Source: Adineta ricciae (taxonomy: Eukaryota > Rotifera > Eurotatoria > Adinetida > Adinetidae). Taken from it: DNA of 64,000 nucleotides. This document shows positions 31,876 to 43,017 of this stretch, piece after piece. The notes under the pieces are model-generated. The model searched no databases, was not told where the DNA came from, and was given only the letters and a program-made list of their open reading frames with translations. Location: the NCBI GenBank assembly GCA_905250025.1, contig CAJNOJ010000132.1:108592-172591 (forward strand), in the 5' to 3' direction. The position numbers were made by a program, and so were the translations under genes. The stretch's first letter is position 1. Each line of letters opens with the position of its first letter.

Positions 31876-33684
31876 TTAATTACCCCAGAATTTCAAATAA
31901 AAATCCCCATTCCAACCGCTGCTTATACTAGTCCAGCATCTTTTAGATAAATCAGTCTTTAACCACTTGATCATTTCAGGAGTTGATAGATTCGATGATT
32001 TACTAGTAGAACCGTTACACGCGTATAGCCTTCTCCATAGAGAGCTCATTCTCTGGCGAAATGACACGTGTCTAACGTGAGGAAGTTCGTCATCACTGAT
32101 ATAAAGTGTCAATGCTCGAAGGTTTGGCATTGCTTGTAGAACATTGATTGCACTGGCGTATGATTTGACGTGAATCTCTAGAACTTCGCATTGATGTGCC
32201 AGAGAGGATTGAGCAAATGCTATGCAGTCCGTGTCGTCAAAGAAGAAAACATCAGGAGTAAGACGAGGAATAAATATCAGTCGACGGAGAGATGCGCACC
32301 TCAGTTTGGATACGAAGCGCAGTGTTGAAGCATCTCGATCTTCGATTGTCAGCGAGTAGAGATGTGGTGTTTGATCTAAGATAGTTTGTAGATCGGGCGC
32401 TCGATGTTCGTCATACAAAAACAGTTTTAACGCAATCAAACTATTGAACGAGAGCACAGTAGATGTGAACTGCTTTGGTAAAGGAACAGTGGTCTTGACT
32501 TCACGTACGTTGGAAAAATACGTAGGATGTAGATGCAGTGATGTACCAACGAAAAGGCTATGCACGTGTTTGAATGACAAAGATATTTCATTGCTAGGAC
32601 CAGTCCATTGTGATTTTTGGCATGTTGTCTCCGTAAACGAATCAAACGCAAACGGTAACGTATAGAGATATCCGTATCGGCTGCCAATTATGTCTGAGTT
32701 CCAATCACATCGAACATACCATTGATGTTGTTCTAACCAGAACGGTATTCGGAATGTGTCCAGTAAGTCAGCGATTTCCTTGTCAATTTTATCAGCAGAT
32801 AATGTGTAAACAAGCATTTTGAATTGTAATACGGTAAGTTTAGGTATATATTCAACAATAATTTCCTGCCATTCATGTCCGTTCAAATGGCTGCTCAAAC
32901 TGTCGACTGTTAAATGCCGTAAATTGGGGACATTGTGGAGAAAGTCTTGTAATACATTTGTTGTGTTACAGAGTTGTAGTTCTAATGTGCTAAGTGTCGT
33001 GAGAACGATGGGAAGTTTCTCACTCTCATCGTATAATTCAATACATACAGATAGATGTTGAAGACAAGGTGAACATTGATAGATTTTCACTAGAGTACTG
33101 AATGAACATCCCAATCCTGTTCGAATAGATAAACTTTGGAGACTATTGGAGATAATGGCTAAGCGACAGAAATCGATATGTTCTAAATAGCAGTTAGTCA
33201 GCTTGAAATGCGTTAGTTTCGGTAGATTCCATATTTGATTAATGGAGTGAGGCGAATCGCTTGATGTCATAAACATATTACATTCGTCGATAATAAGATG
33301 TGTCAATTGATTACCTTTGCCTAAGAATTCGATGATGTCACCATAGTCAAAGCGATTGAATGACACAGCTTGCAAACGAGCGAACTGATCCAAACGAAAG
33401 CCGTAAGTAAGAAATTGTTTGAATAAACCGGGAGTTTCATTGTGGCCTGTCAAACGAAGTGAAACGATTCCATTGGTAATTAAGCGAAGATGTTGTTCAC
33501 ACAAGTAAACAAAATCTCGTTTGTAGATATGTGTGAAATCAAGATGATACGATCGAAAATGTTGATAAAGTAAAGTAGTGAAGCGTACGTTCAGTCGTGT
33601 GAAGGCACGAAGTAAATGAACAGTATCGAAATATTCAAAAAGTTCAAGCAATAACTCGTTAGCAAACGATTCAAAAAGCGTCAT
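31876..33684 (-). CDS. F-box/leucine-rich-repeat-like protein, 602 aa
   Basis: The N-terminus (FANELLLELFEYFDTVHLLR, about residues 7-40) is an F-box, the Skp1-binding motif of SCF ubiquitin ligases. The rest is a long run of irregular leucine-rich segments with Asn/Cys at ladder positions (LTHLIIDECN, LTHFKLTNCYL, LSTLELQLCN, LRHLTVDSL), the usual substrate-recognition part. There is a Trp-rich piece near 325-345 and a WNGDFYLKFW C-terminus. It matches a large F-box family I associate with bdelloids. Single exon. It lies 191 bp downstream of the RBR ligase gene on the same strand. TTCAG 15-20 nt before the ATG could be a trans-splice acceptor (inference). Confidence 0.8.
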   Translation of the reverse strand: MTLFESFANELLLELFEYFDTVHLLRAFTRLNVRFTTLLYQHFRSYHLDFTHIYKRDFVYLCEQHLRLITNGIVSLRLTGHNETPGLFKQFLTYGFRLDQFARLQAVSFNRFDYGDIIEFLGKGNQLTHLIIDECNMFMTSSDSPHSINQIWNLPKLTHFKLTNCYLEHIDFCRLAIISNSLQSLSIRTGLGCSFSTLVKIYQCSPCLQHLSVCIELYDESEKLPIVLTTLSTLELQLCNTTNVLQDFLHNVPNLRHLTVDSLSSHLNGHEWQEIIVEYIPKLTVLQFKMLVYTLSADKIDKEIADLLDTFRIPFWLEQHQWYVRCDWNSDIIGSRYGYLYTLPFAFDSFTETTCQKSQWTGPSNEISLSFKHVHSLFVGTSLHLHPTYFSNVREVKTTVPLPKQFTSTVLSFNSLIALKLFLYDEHRAPDLQTILDQTPHLYSLTIEDRDASTLRFVSKLRCASLRRLIFIPRLTPDVFFFDDTDCIAFAQSSLAHQCEVLEIHVKSYASAINVLQAMPNLRALTLYISDDELPHVRHVSFRQRMSSLWRRLYACNGSTSKSSNLSTPEMIKWLKTDLSKRCWTSISSGWNGDFYLKFWGN

Positions 33685-33875
33685 TCTTGTTATTTATTTC
33701 TGAACCTTCTCGAAGCTATGTTCTGTTGTGTATATTTTTCTTTTTTTTCCTTCCATAAAATTTGCACGTTCAGTAGATGGCACTATAAGCAACAACCTTA
33801 AGCATCCTGTCAACGAAAGATTTTCATTAACTGAAAGTTTGGCAAGTATTTGATATCTTCGCTTCAACTTCACTA

Positions 33876-35687
33876 TTAGTTAGGAAATGGTGTATAACGA
33901 TCGCATTTGCGTTGAAAATGTTGAGCTCCGTTAATGGATTGCAAACATGAAAAACAGAATTGTTTCATGCAACCCGTGCATACTATCCAATTGTCTTCAC
34001 CAATTTTAACATTGAATTTCTTACATGAAGTATTCGGACATGGCTTCACTCGTTGAACGATGGCAGCACCGATAAGCGATTTATTGTTAATGACAAATTT
34101 CGTTTCTTCCTTGCGCTCACCCTCTTGTGGTTGATTTTCATCAACTCTCTGACTATGTTGTACAGACTGTTGTACTAAACAGCAAAGAGAGAACCTTGGT
34201 CGTATTTCGATTGAGAAAGGTTTCTTACTCAAGTCTTCTTTGATCGATCCGACTGATGAAGCGGAAGGAAATTGATATAACAACGATGCTATTTGAGGAT
34301 CGCGAGCGCCTTCTCCATTCTCCCATGTAAAATCACGATAGCAGTTCGCACAGCGCATGTGTGTACAACCACCATTTTTCTCAATCCTCACATGGCAATG
34401 CGGGCATAGTTGAGTATTAAGAGCTTCTACTCGTTCAGCATTTAATATCGTTTCTAATAACTGGTCTTCTTCTGCTAAATTAACAACAATTTCTCGATAT
34501 GGTTGTTTAGCAACCCGTTGCTTTGCTTCGGTGATTTTCTTCTTGTCCATTATAGCCTTTTGTGCGAGAGCTCTTTCTTCCAATGTAGCAGCTACTGCTA
34601 AATCTCCTTCTTGTATTTTTCGAATTCGTTCACGTTTTTCTTCTGCTTCTCTCTGCAGCCGTTCCATTTCTTTTTGCTTTTTCAATAGCATTTGCTCCAT
34701 AATGTAATCTTTTGGACACATGGTTTGAAAATGAAACAATTCTTTGCATTTCTTACAGAACGTAAAATGACATTGATGACACACACAGAGTGTATCATCT
34801 TTACCACCAGTAAGAACAGCAGACTGACATCTGAATCAAAAGGTGTTAACAATAGACAGTTACTGTTTATAAGACAAAAGAACTAACCTTGGGCACCAAA
34901 TAACATCTTCCATAGCTTGTAGAGCACGTTGTAATGTTATTCTTTCGTATCGTTCGTATAAACGTTCATCTTGAAGAATTGCTTTGATTTCATTGGGCAG
35001 TAATGCCTTCTGGCATTGACTTTGTGGACAATGTACCTGATCGCCAAAGTGACCATTGTTAAATGTCAATTGAACATAATTATTTAAGCACGGCTGACAA
35101 TAGAAATGTCCACAGCGATAGAGACGGATGCAATCCGTACCGGATATCATATCTGTACATATTAAACATGTCTGAAGTTGATTTCGAAATTGTTGCTCCT
35201 CTTTTTCTGCGTTATAGTTAATTAAATATTGATAAATGTGAGCGATATTGTCAGCGAGATAACCATTTAACGCTCGGGGATCATTGATTTGTTCACCGAA
35301 GCCTTTATCAAGTACTAACTCATTGGCAATCTCTCGCCTAATCAATTCAATCCAATCAAAAACACAAACTTCACCTTTAACAAACGCATAGTTATCAAGC
35401 TTTTGACAAAGGTTCTGTAAAGATGATTTTGAAAAATAAAAACATGAAAGAACAAACGACGGAGGATAATCACTGGGATATTCATCATGGTAATGTATAA
35501 TCAAAGTAAATGGAGGTAAACGACGAACGATCGCTGTTTTGTCATTACATCGAATATAAAATGGTTCATTTAAATCAAAATCAATGGAAATTTCATATTG
35601 ATCATTGCCATTAAGAAGACGAAATCTTCCATCAAATATAGATTGTAATACTAAAATTTCATCCGTTTGTTTTTCCAGATTTGCCAT
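33876..35687 (-). CDS. RBR-type E3 ubiquitin ligase, RNF14-like, 584 aa
   Basis: Exons 35687-34888 and 34830-33876; intron 34831-34887 (57 nt) joins WCPR to CQSAVL within the IBR. Domains: RWD (about 1-125; [13 protein letters not shown]), RING1 (C174, C177, C192, H194, C197, C200, C220, C225), IBR (about 265-310), a basic-acidic coiled coil ([18 protein letters not shown]), then a RING2-like unit [17 protein letters not shown] whose GGC cysteine matches the catalytic Cys of RBR ligases. RWD-RBR order is that of RNF14/ARA54. A second zinc-binding unit at the C-terminus ([13 protein letters not shown]...[12 protein letters not shown]) is unusual and may hold the other half of RING2. It should transfer ubiquitin through a Cys intermediate. 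Minus-strand TATA at 35711-35724. Confidence 0.88.
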
Positions 35688-35710
35688 CTATGATGTAAAC
35701 TATTGAGACA

Positions 35711-35724
35711 CTTTTATATATAAG
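35711..35724 (-). promoter_or_regulatory. TATA box of the RBR gene
   Basis: CTTATATATAAAAG on the minus strand, 24-37 bp before the ATG, which implies a very short leader. The other copy has TATATATCAAAA at the same place (about 40376-40388). Confidence 0.5.
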
Positions 35725-36140
35725 CACGTGCTTTCTTTCTCTTTTGAAATTACACCATTGCATCACCGTGCTTTTACTTTGTCAATAAGGAAAGAAAAAC
35801 CAACAGTCAGCTATTGGTACCAGAATGCAATGTTAGTGACAATGTGAACACTTTCTCTGAATCTTCAAGAATGATCTGCGTTGTTAAGAACTTCGTTCAT
35901 GGCTATGACTCATCATATTATTTTGATCGAAGAATGACGGGTGGTGTAGTTGTACATCTGTCTATAGCCACGTGTGTGTGACAATAAACTATGAGAAGGA
36001 GAAGAGAAGAGAACAGAAAGCAAGAAAAGAAAAGAATATATCGTGTCGTCTACCCATTGACTCTGCCAAGCGAGTATGTTTTTTTTTCTATCATCTGTTT
36101 CACTTTCGCCTCACATACTATTCGAATTAGCGGTTTTATC

Positions 36141-36507
36141 ATGACTTTCTATGGTACTAATATCACAAAATTCGCGACGCAAACTCTGCAGGGTATGTTC
36201 TACATAGATGATTAGATGTAGAATTAACTTTCTTTCGAATAGGTTGGCGAAGTTTGATCAAACCTTACGTTATTACAACGATCGCTATTGGTTCGAGTGT
36301 CACTACCGGTGATCTCATCTGTCAATATTTAGAAAGTCATAAGAAAGGTCCAGATGGTAAACGTCTCGTACCACCGTCGTCTTCTACATTTTCATGGTGG
36401 AATCGTGAACGATCCCAAGTTATGGGCACAACAGCTGTTCTCGTATCAACACCTTGGTCGTTCACACTTGCAAGAATAGTTGAAAGATTATTTCCAGGTC
36501 AGTTCCA
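36141..36507 (+). CDS. Mpv17/PMP22-family protein, 5' part, cut at N
   Basis: Exon 36141-36192, intron 36193-36242 (50 nt), exon 36243-36497, then 10 nt of intron 2 before the single N at 36508. It encodes the first 102 residues of the protein described in full at 40801-41639 and is nearly identical to it. Confidence 0.8.
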
Positions 36508-36508
36508 N
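36508..36508. other. Single-N join
   Basis: Left side ends inside Mpv17 intron 2; right side restarts at the equivalent of 31842, stepping back 4.67 kb. Confidence 0.95.
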
Positions 36509-36542
36509 TATTGGTATTATCGTACAATCTCAGAATGAGATG

Positions 36543-38351
36543 TTAATTACCCCAGAATTTCAAATAAAAATCCCCATTCCAACCGCTGCTTATACTAGTC
36601 CAGCATCTTTTAGATAAATCAGTCTTTAGCCACTTGATCATTTCAGGCGTTGATAGATCCGATGATTTACTAGTAGAACCGTCACACGCGTATAGCTTTC
36701 TCCACAGAGAGCTCATTCTCTGGCTAAATGACACGTGTCTAACGTGAGGAAATTCGTCATCACTGATATAAAGTGTCAATGCTCGAAGGTTTGGCATTGC
36801 TTGTACAACATTGACTGCACTGGCGTATGATTTGACGTAAATCTCGAGAACTTCGCATTGATGTGCCAGAGAGGATTGAGCAAATGCTATGCAGTCCATG
36901 TCGTCAAAGAAGAAAACATCAGGAGTAAGACGGGGAATAAATATCAGTCGACGGAGAGATGCGCACCTCAGTTTGGATACGAAGCGTAGTGCTGAAGCAT
37001 CTCGATCCTCGATTGTCAGCGCGTAGAGATGGGGCGTTTGATTTAAGATCGTTTGTAGATCGGGCGCTCGATGTTCGTCATACAAAAACAGTTTTAACGC
37101 AATCAAACTATTGAACGAGAGCACGGTAGATGTGAACTGATTTGGTAAAGGAATAGTGGTCTTGATCTCACGTACGTTGGAAAAATAAGCAGAATGTAAA
37201 TGTAGTGATGTACCAACAAAAAGGTTATGCACGTATTTATATGACAAGGATATTTCATTGCTAGGGCCAGTCCATTGTGATGTTTGGCATGTCGTCTCCG
37301 TAAATGAATCAAACGCAAATGGTAACGTGTAGAGATATCCGTACCGGCTGCCGATTATGTCTGAGTTCCAATCACATCGAACATACCATTGATGTTGTTC
37401 TAACCAGAACGGTATTCGGAATGTGTCCAGTAAGTCAGCGATTTCCTTGTCAATTTTATCAGTAGATAATGTATAAACAAGCATTTTGAATTGTAGTACG
37501 GTAAGTTTAGGCATATATTCAACAATAATTTCCTGCCATTCATGTCCGTTCAAATGGCTGCTCAAGCTGTCGACTGTTAAATGCCGTAAATTGGGAACAT
37601 TGTGGAGAAAGTCTTGTAATACACTTGATGTGTTACATAATTGTAGTTCTAATGTGCTAAGTGTCGTGAGAACGATGGGAAGTTTCTCACTCTCATTGTC
37701 TAATTCAATACATATAGATAGATGTTGAAGACAAGGTGAACATTGACAGATTTTCATTAGAGTACTGAATGAACATCCCAATCCTGCTCGAATAGATAAA
37801 CATTGAAGACTATTAGAGATAATGGCTAAGCGACAGAAATCGATATTTTGTAAATAGCAGTTAGTCAGCTTGAAATGCGTTAGTTTTGGTAGATTCCATA
37901 TTTGATTAATGGAGTGAGGCGAATCGTTTGATGTCATAAACATATTACATTCATCGATAATAAGATGTGTCAATTGATGACCTTTGCCTAAGAATTCGAT
38001 AATGTCGCCATAGTCAAAGCGATTGAATGACATCGCTTGCAAATGAGCGAACTGATCCAAACGATAGCCATAAGTAAGAAATTGTTTGAATAAACCGGGA
38101 GTTTCATTGTGGCCTGTCAAACGAAATGAAACGATTCCATTGGTAATTAAGCGAAGATGTTGTTCACACAAGTAAACAAAATCTCGTTTGTAGATATGTG
38201 TGAAATCAAGATGATACGATCGGAAATGTTGATAAAGTAAAGTATTGAAGCGTACGTTCAGACATGTGAACGCACGAAGTAGATGAACAGTATCGAAATA
38301 TTCAAAAAGTTCAAGCAATAATTCGTTAGCAAACGATTCAAAAAGCGTCAT
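36543..38351 (-). CDS. F-box/LRR-like protein, second copy, 602 aa
   Basis: Allele-like copy of 31876-33684 with equal length and an intact frame. Roughly three dozen amino-acid differences are spread over the repeat region; the F-box differs at R29C (LLRAFTC) and T36N. Confidence 0.8.
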   Translation of the reverse strand: MTLFESFANELLLELFEYFDTVHLLRAFTCLNVRFNTLLYQHFRSYHLDFTHIYKRDFVYLCEQHLRLITNGIVSFRLTGHNETPGLFKQFLTYGYRLDQFAHLQAMSFNRFDYGDIIEFLGKGHQLTHLIIDECNMFMTSNDSPHSINQIWNLPKLTHFKLTNCYLQNIDFCRLAIISNSLQCLSIRAGLGCSFSTLMKICQCSPCLQHLSICIELDNESEKLPIVLTTLSTLELQLCNTSSVLQDFLHNVPNLRHLTVDSLSSHLNGHEWQEIIVEYMPKLTVLQFKMLVYTLSTDKIDKEIADLLDTFRIPFWLEQHQWYVRCDWNSDIIGSRYGYLYTLPFAFDSFTETTCQTSQWTGPSNEISLSYKYVHNLFVGTSLHLHSAYFSNVREIKTTIPLPNQFTSTVLSFNSLIALKLFLYDEHRAPDLQTILNQTPHLYALTIEDRDASALRFVSKLRCASLRRLIFIPRLTPDVFFFDDMDCIAFAQSSLAHQCEVLEIYVKSYASAVNVVQAMPNLRALTLYISDDEFPHVRHVSFSQRMSSLWRKLYACDGSTSKSSDLSTPEMIKWLKTDLSKRCWTSISSGWNGDFYLKFWGN

Positions 38352-38540
38352 TCTTGTTATTTATTTCTGAACCTTCTCGAAGCTATGTTCTGTTGTGTAT
38401 ATTTTTCTTTTTTTTCCTTCCATAAAACTTGCACGTTCAGTAGATGGCACTAAGCAACAACCTTAAGCATCCTGTCAAAGAAAGATTTTCATTAACTGAA
38501 AGTTTGGCAAGTATTTGATATCTTCGCTTCAACTTCACTA

Positions 38541-40352
38541 TTAGTTAGGAAGTGGTGTATAACGATCGCATTTGCGTTGAAAATGTTGAGCTCCGTTAAT
38601 GGATTGCAAACACGAAAAACAGAATTGCTTCATGCAACCCGTACATACTATCCAATTATCCTCGCCAGTTTTAACATTGAGTTTCTTACATGAAGTATTC
38701 GGACATGGCTTCACTCGTTGAACGATGGCAGCACCGATAAGCGATTTATTGTTAATGACAAATTTCGTTTCTTCCTTGCGTTCACCCTCTTGTGGTTGAT
38801 TTTCGTCAACTCTCTGACTATGTTGTACAGACTGTTGTACTAAACAGCAAAGAGAGAATCTTGGTCGTATTTCGATTGAGAAAGGTTTCTTACTCAAGTC
38901 TTCTTTGATCGATCCGACTGATGAAGCGAAAGGAAATTGATATAACAACGATGCTACCTGAGGATCGCGAGTGCCTTCTCCACTCTTCCATGTAAAATCA
39001 CGATAACAGTTCGCACAGCGCATGTGTGTACAACCACCATTTTTCTCAATCCTCACATGACAATATGGGCATAGTTGAGTATTAAGAGCTTCTACTCGTT
39101 CAGCATTTAATATCGTTTCTAATAACTGGTCTTCTTCTGCTAAATTAACAACAATTTCTCGATATGGTTGTTTAGCAACCCGTTGCTTTGCTGCGGTGAT
39201 TTTCCTCTTGTCCATTGTAGCCCTTTGTGCGAGAGCTCTTTCTTCCAATGTAGCAGCTACTGCTAAATCTCCTTCTTGTATTTTTCGAATTCGTTCACGT
39301 TTTTCTTCTGCTTCTCTCTGCAGCCGTTCCATTTCTCTTTGCTTTTTCAATAGCATTTGCTCCATAATGTAATCTTTTGGACACGTGGTTTGAAAATGAA
39401 ACAATTCTTTGCATTTCCTACAGAACGTAAAATGACATTGATGACACACACAGAGTGTATCATCTTTACCACCAGTAAGAACAGCAGACTGACATCTAAA
39501 TCAAAAGGTGTTAACAATAGACAGTTGTTGTTTATAAGGCAAAAGAACTAACCTTGGGCACCAAATAACATCCTCCATGGCTTGTAGAGCACGTTGTAAT
39601 GTTATTCTTTCGTATCGTTCGTATAAACGTTCATCTTGAAGAATTGCTTTGATTTCATTGGGCAGTAATGCCTTCTGACATTGACTTTGTGGACAATGTA
39701 CTTGATCGCCAAATTGACCATTGTTAAATGTCAATTGAACATAATTATTTAAGCACGATTGACAATAGAAATGTCCACAGCGATAGAGACGAATACAATC
39801 CGTACCGGATATCATCTCTGTACATATTAAACATGTCTGAAGTTGATTTCGAAATTGTTGCTCCTCTTTTTCTGCGTTATAGTTAATTAAATATTGATAA
39901 ATGTGATCGATATTGTCAGCGAGATAACCATTTAATGCTCGTGGATCATTGATTTGTTCACCGAAGCCTTTATCAAGTACTAATTCATTGGTAATCTCTT
40001 GCCTAATCAATTCAATCCAATCAAAAACACAAACTTCACCTTTAACAAACGCATAGTTATCAAGTTTTTGACAAAGGTTCTGTAAAGATGGTTTCGAAAA
40101 ATAAAAACACGAAAGAACAAACGATGGAGGATAATCACTGGGATATTCATCATGGTAATGTATAATCAGAGTAAATGGAGGTAAATAACGAACGATCGCT
40201 GCTTTGTCATTGCATCGAATATAAAATGGTTCATTTAGATCAAAATCAATAGAAATTTCATATTGATCATTACCATTAAGAAGACGAAATCTTCCATCGA
40301 ATATAGATTGTAATACCAAAATTTCATCCGTTTGTTTCTCCAGATTTGCCAT
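38541..40352 (-). CDS. RBR E3 ubiquitin ligase, RNF14-like, second copy, 584 aa
   Basis: Allele-like copy of 33876-35687. Exons 40352-39553 and 39495-38541; intron 39496-39552 (57 nt). All zinc ligands and the catalytic GGC cysteine are conserved. Differences are mild, for example CPYCHV for CPHCHV, and a few in RWD and the coiled coil. Confidence 0.88.
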
Positions 40353-40800
40353 CTATGATGTAAACTATGGAGGTGTTTTGATATATAAGCACGTGCTTTC
40401 TTTCTCTTTTGAAATTACACCATTGCATCACCGTGCTTTTACTTTATCAATAAGAAAAGAAAAGTCAACAAGCAGCTATTGGTGTCAGAATGCAATGTTA
40501 GTGACAATGTGAACACTTTCTCTGAATCTTCAAGAATGACCTGCGTTGTCAAGAACTTCGTTCATGGCCATGACTCATCATATTATTTTGATCGAAGAAT
40601 GACGGGTGGTGTAGTTGTACATCTGTCTATAGCCACGTGCGTGTGACAATAAACTATGAGAAGGAGAAGAGAACAGAAAGCAAGAAAAGAAAAGAATATA
40701 TCGTGTCGTCTACCCATTGACTCTGCCAAGCGAGTACGTTTTTTTTTCTATCATCTGTTTCACTTTCGCCTTACGTACTATTCAGATTAGCGGTTTTATC

Positions 40801-41639
40801 ATGACGTTCTATGGTACTAATATCACAAAATTCGCGACGCAAACTCTGCAGGGTATGTTCTACATAGATGATTAGATGTAGAATTAACTTTGTTTCGAAT
40901 AGGTTGGCGAAGTTTGATCAAACCTTACGTTATTACAACGATCGCCATTGGTTCGAGTGTCACTACCGGTGATCTCATCTGTCAATATTTAGAAAGTCAT
41001 AAGAAAGGTCCAGATGGTAAACGTCTCGTACCACCGTCGTCTTCTACATTTTCATGGTGGAATCGTGAACGATCCCGAGTTATGGGTACAACAGCTGTTC
41101 TCGTATCAACACCTTGGTCGTTCACACTTGCAAGAATAGTTGAAAGATTATTTCCAGGTCAGTTCGAACAATAATATTTGAAAACATTCTCTCGAATGTT
41201 TGTTTTCATCACAGGCAAACAAGGAATTCAAATAGTAAAGAAAATCTTAACGAACTCGTTACTTGCGCCGATTAATATCAGTCTCGTATTTACATCGATT
41301 ATCCTTTTACAAGGTCATACGCTGAAAGTGGCTAAAACGAAAATAAAAAATGATATGCCGAAAACATTCGCGATTGGCTCATGTTATTGGCCATTTGTTT
41401 CATTCATCAACTTTCGTTTCATACCATTGGATTACCGACCGATTGTTGGAAGTTTAGCTGGAGCTTTGTGGAACATCTACGTTTCTTCAGCTGCAAATAA
41501 TCCCAAACTAAATCCCGATGGTAGTATACAAGTATCAGCTGGAACAGCACCAACTTTACTAGCGGAAACAAGCGGAACAGCAGTACCAGCCATACATGAA
41601 GCATGGAAAACAGTTGAGAACAATAAAAAGAATACGTAA
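40801..41639 (+). CDS. Mpv17/PMP22-family membrane protein, 243 aa
   Basis: Exons 40801-40852, 40903-41157 and 41215-41639; introns of 50 and 57 nt. The start MTFYGTNITKFATQTLQGWR leads into the family core: IKPYVITTIAIGSSVTTGDLICQ, then four hydrophobic helices, and the family signature YWPFVSFINFRFIPLDYRPIVGSLAGALW (about residues 180-208, given in part). Members are small inner-membrane mitochondrial or peroxisomal proteins (Mpv17, PMP22, Sym1), implicated in channel function and mtDNA maintenance. The loop after helix 1 (HKKGPDGKRLVPPSSS) and the Ala/Thr-rich C-terminal tail make it longer than typical (about 175-200 aa). Confidence 0.88.
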
Positions 41640-41843
41640 CATACTTGTAATTCATACTTTTCTGGAATTTGCTCGTTAATAAGATTATACATAGAATGAC
41701 TATTATGTGAGAACGAAGCATATGAATATTGTGTGTCGTGTTCATTATCTAATTCTGTCTCATTTATTTAATAAGCTGCGTATAACAAAAAAAAAAGAGT
41801 CGATGGATTTTCTCAATTCTTAATATGCGAATTTGAATATTGA

Positions 41844-43017
41844 TTATTCTAGTTTATGCGCATGTTCCTCTTCGAATTCTTGAATTTTAAGATGCTGTTG
41901 ACTATGACTATGGTAATAATGATGTGCTGCATGAAATAAATAGTTAATCGTATCAGAAAAGTCCCAATGCTCGTTGCCCATATCTTCATTGTCAAATTGT
42001 CGAATGACCCACGCATCAAAACATAATTTAGGATTCGTTATATAATCATAAGGAATGTAACAATAGCCTTTCTCGCCCTACATACAACGATCAACGATAA
42101 GACAATATGTGAAAATAGATGAACACCTACCCATTTTTCTCCCCATGAATTTCTAACGATAAATGCCTTCGATTGATCACTGTAACCAACAGCTAGCATC
42201 GCATGCCTGTGTTAATCGAAATAATGCGTAGGATTTTTTTCTCGGAAAATTCTACTCAGACCTGCCGTGTTCACTTCGACTCTGTTCGGTTTCATCGGGC
42301 GTTGGCACAAGCCCTGTCTGAGCTGCCTTATCAAACGATGTATATAGTCGTAAGCCGAATGCAAATGGAAAGCCTTGTGCAAGACAAGATTTCATTTCGT
42401 TTAAATCAATTTTCACATGAAGAGCTTGATGTATTCTATGTTTTGAGCCTTTTTCAAAAGCTGTATCATTAGGACGCTCATTAACGCGTGCGATGTCGTA
42501 CGGCCAAATCGATTCAAGGCAAGTACCCAATTCTTCCAATGCTTCGATCGCATTTGTCATCGAACAACCCGAATCGGTTACTACAGTCGAATGTGTATTC
42601 TTAACACGGCCGTTGTAATAAATGAACAAACGACTAACATCGACATTGATACCATGAACTCGTTTGATTAAGTATTCATAAGCGCCTATGTGAAAAGTAA
42701 TGAGAAAGCATGGTTACTGATTTATTGTAAGTACCTGCAAGTGAATTTGCCGTGCTAAAAGAGATTTAGAAAAGTAAGTCGAAGTTCTGGTCAAATATGT
42801 CTCGTTACCAACTACCGATTCTTGATTGATCTTCAACAGGTGTCATGTAGGATCGCAGATCAACTTTAGGTGGAAGTTGCTCGGGACTGTAGAGAATACT
42901 GTCAGAAAATGCTTGCCGTAGTTCTTCCTTATGTGGCATACGATGTGATGGTTCAATACCGTTCAGACGACATATACTATTCGTCAGTTGATTGATTAAA
43001 TACGTTCGGACAGGCAT
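41844..43017 (-). CDS. Papain-like (C1A) cysteine peptidase, 320 aa, five exons
   Basis: Exons 43017-42809, 42754-42735 (a 20-nt micro-exon), 42685-42262, 42206-42131 and 42077-41844; introns of 54, 49, 55 and 53 nt. The catalytic centre is complete only after splicing: the oxyanion Gln and nucleophile Cys in DQSRIGSCTANSLAGAYEY, the His in GRHAMLAVGYSDQ and the Asn in VRNSWGEKWGEKGYCYIP. There is no signal peptide, and the part before the mature-like start (LPPKVDLRSYMTPVEDQ) is only about 50 aa, far shorter than a cathepsin propeptide. IGSCTA is typical of bacterial and protist C1 peptidases, whereas animal cathepsins have CGSCWA. It ends in a His-rich tail (HAAHHYYHSHSQQH). Probably cytosolic. 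Confidence 0.85.

Larger units (their letters stand above)
31842..36507. repeat. Duplicated block B, copy 1
   Basis: Repeated in the same orientation at 36509-41167. It ends inside Mpv17 intron 2 at a single N. Confidence 0.9.
36509..41167. repeat. Duplicated block B, copy 2
   Basis: Same order and orientation as 31842-36507 (F-box, RBR, Mpv17 start). Continues unbroken into block C. Confidence 0.9.
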
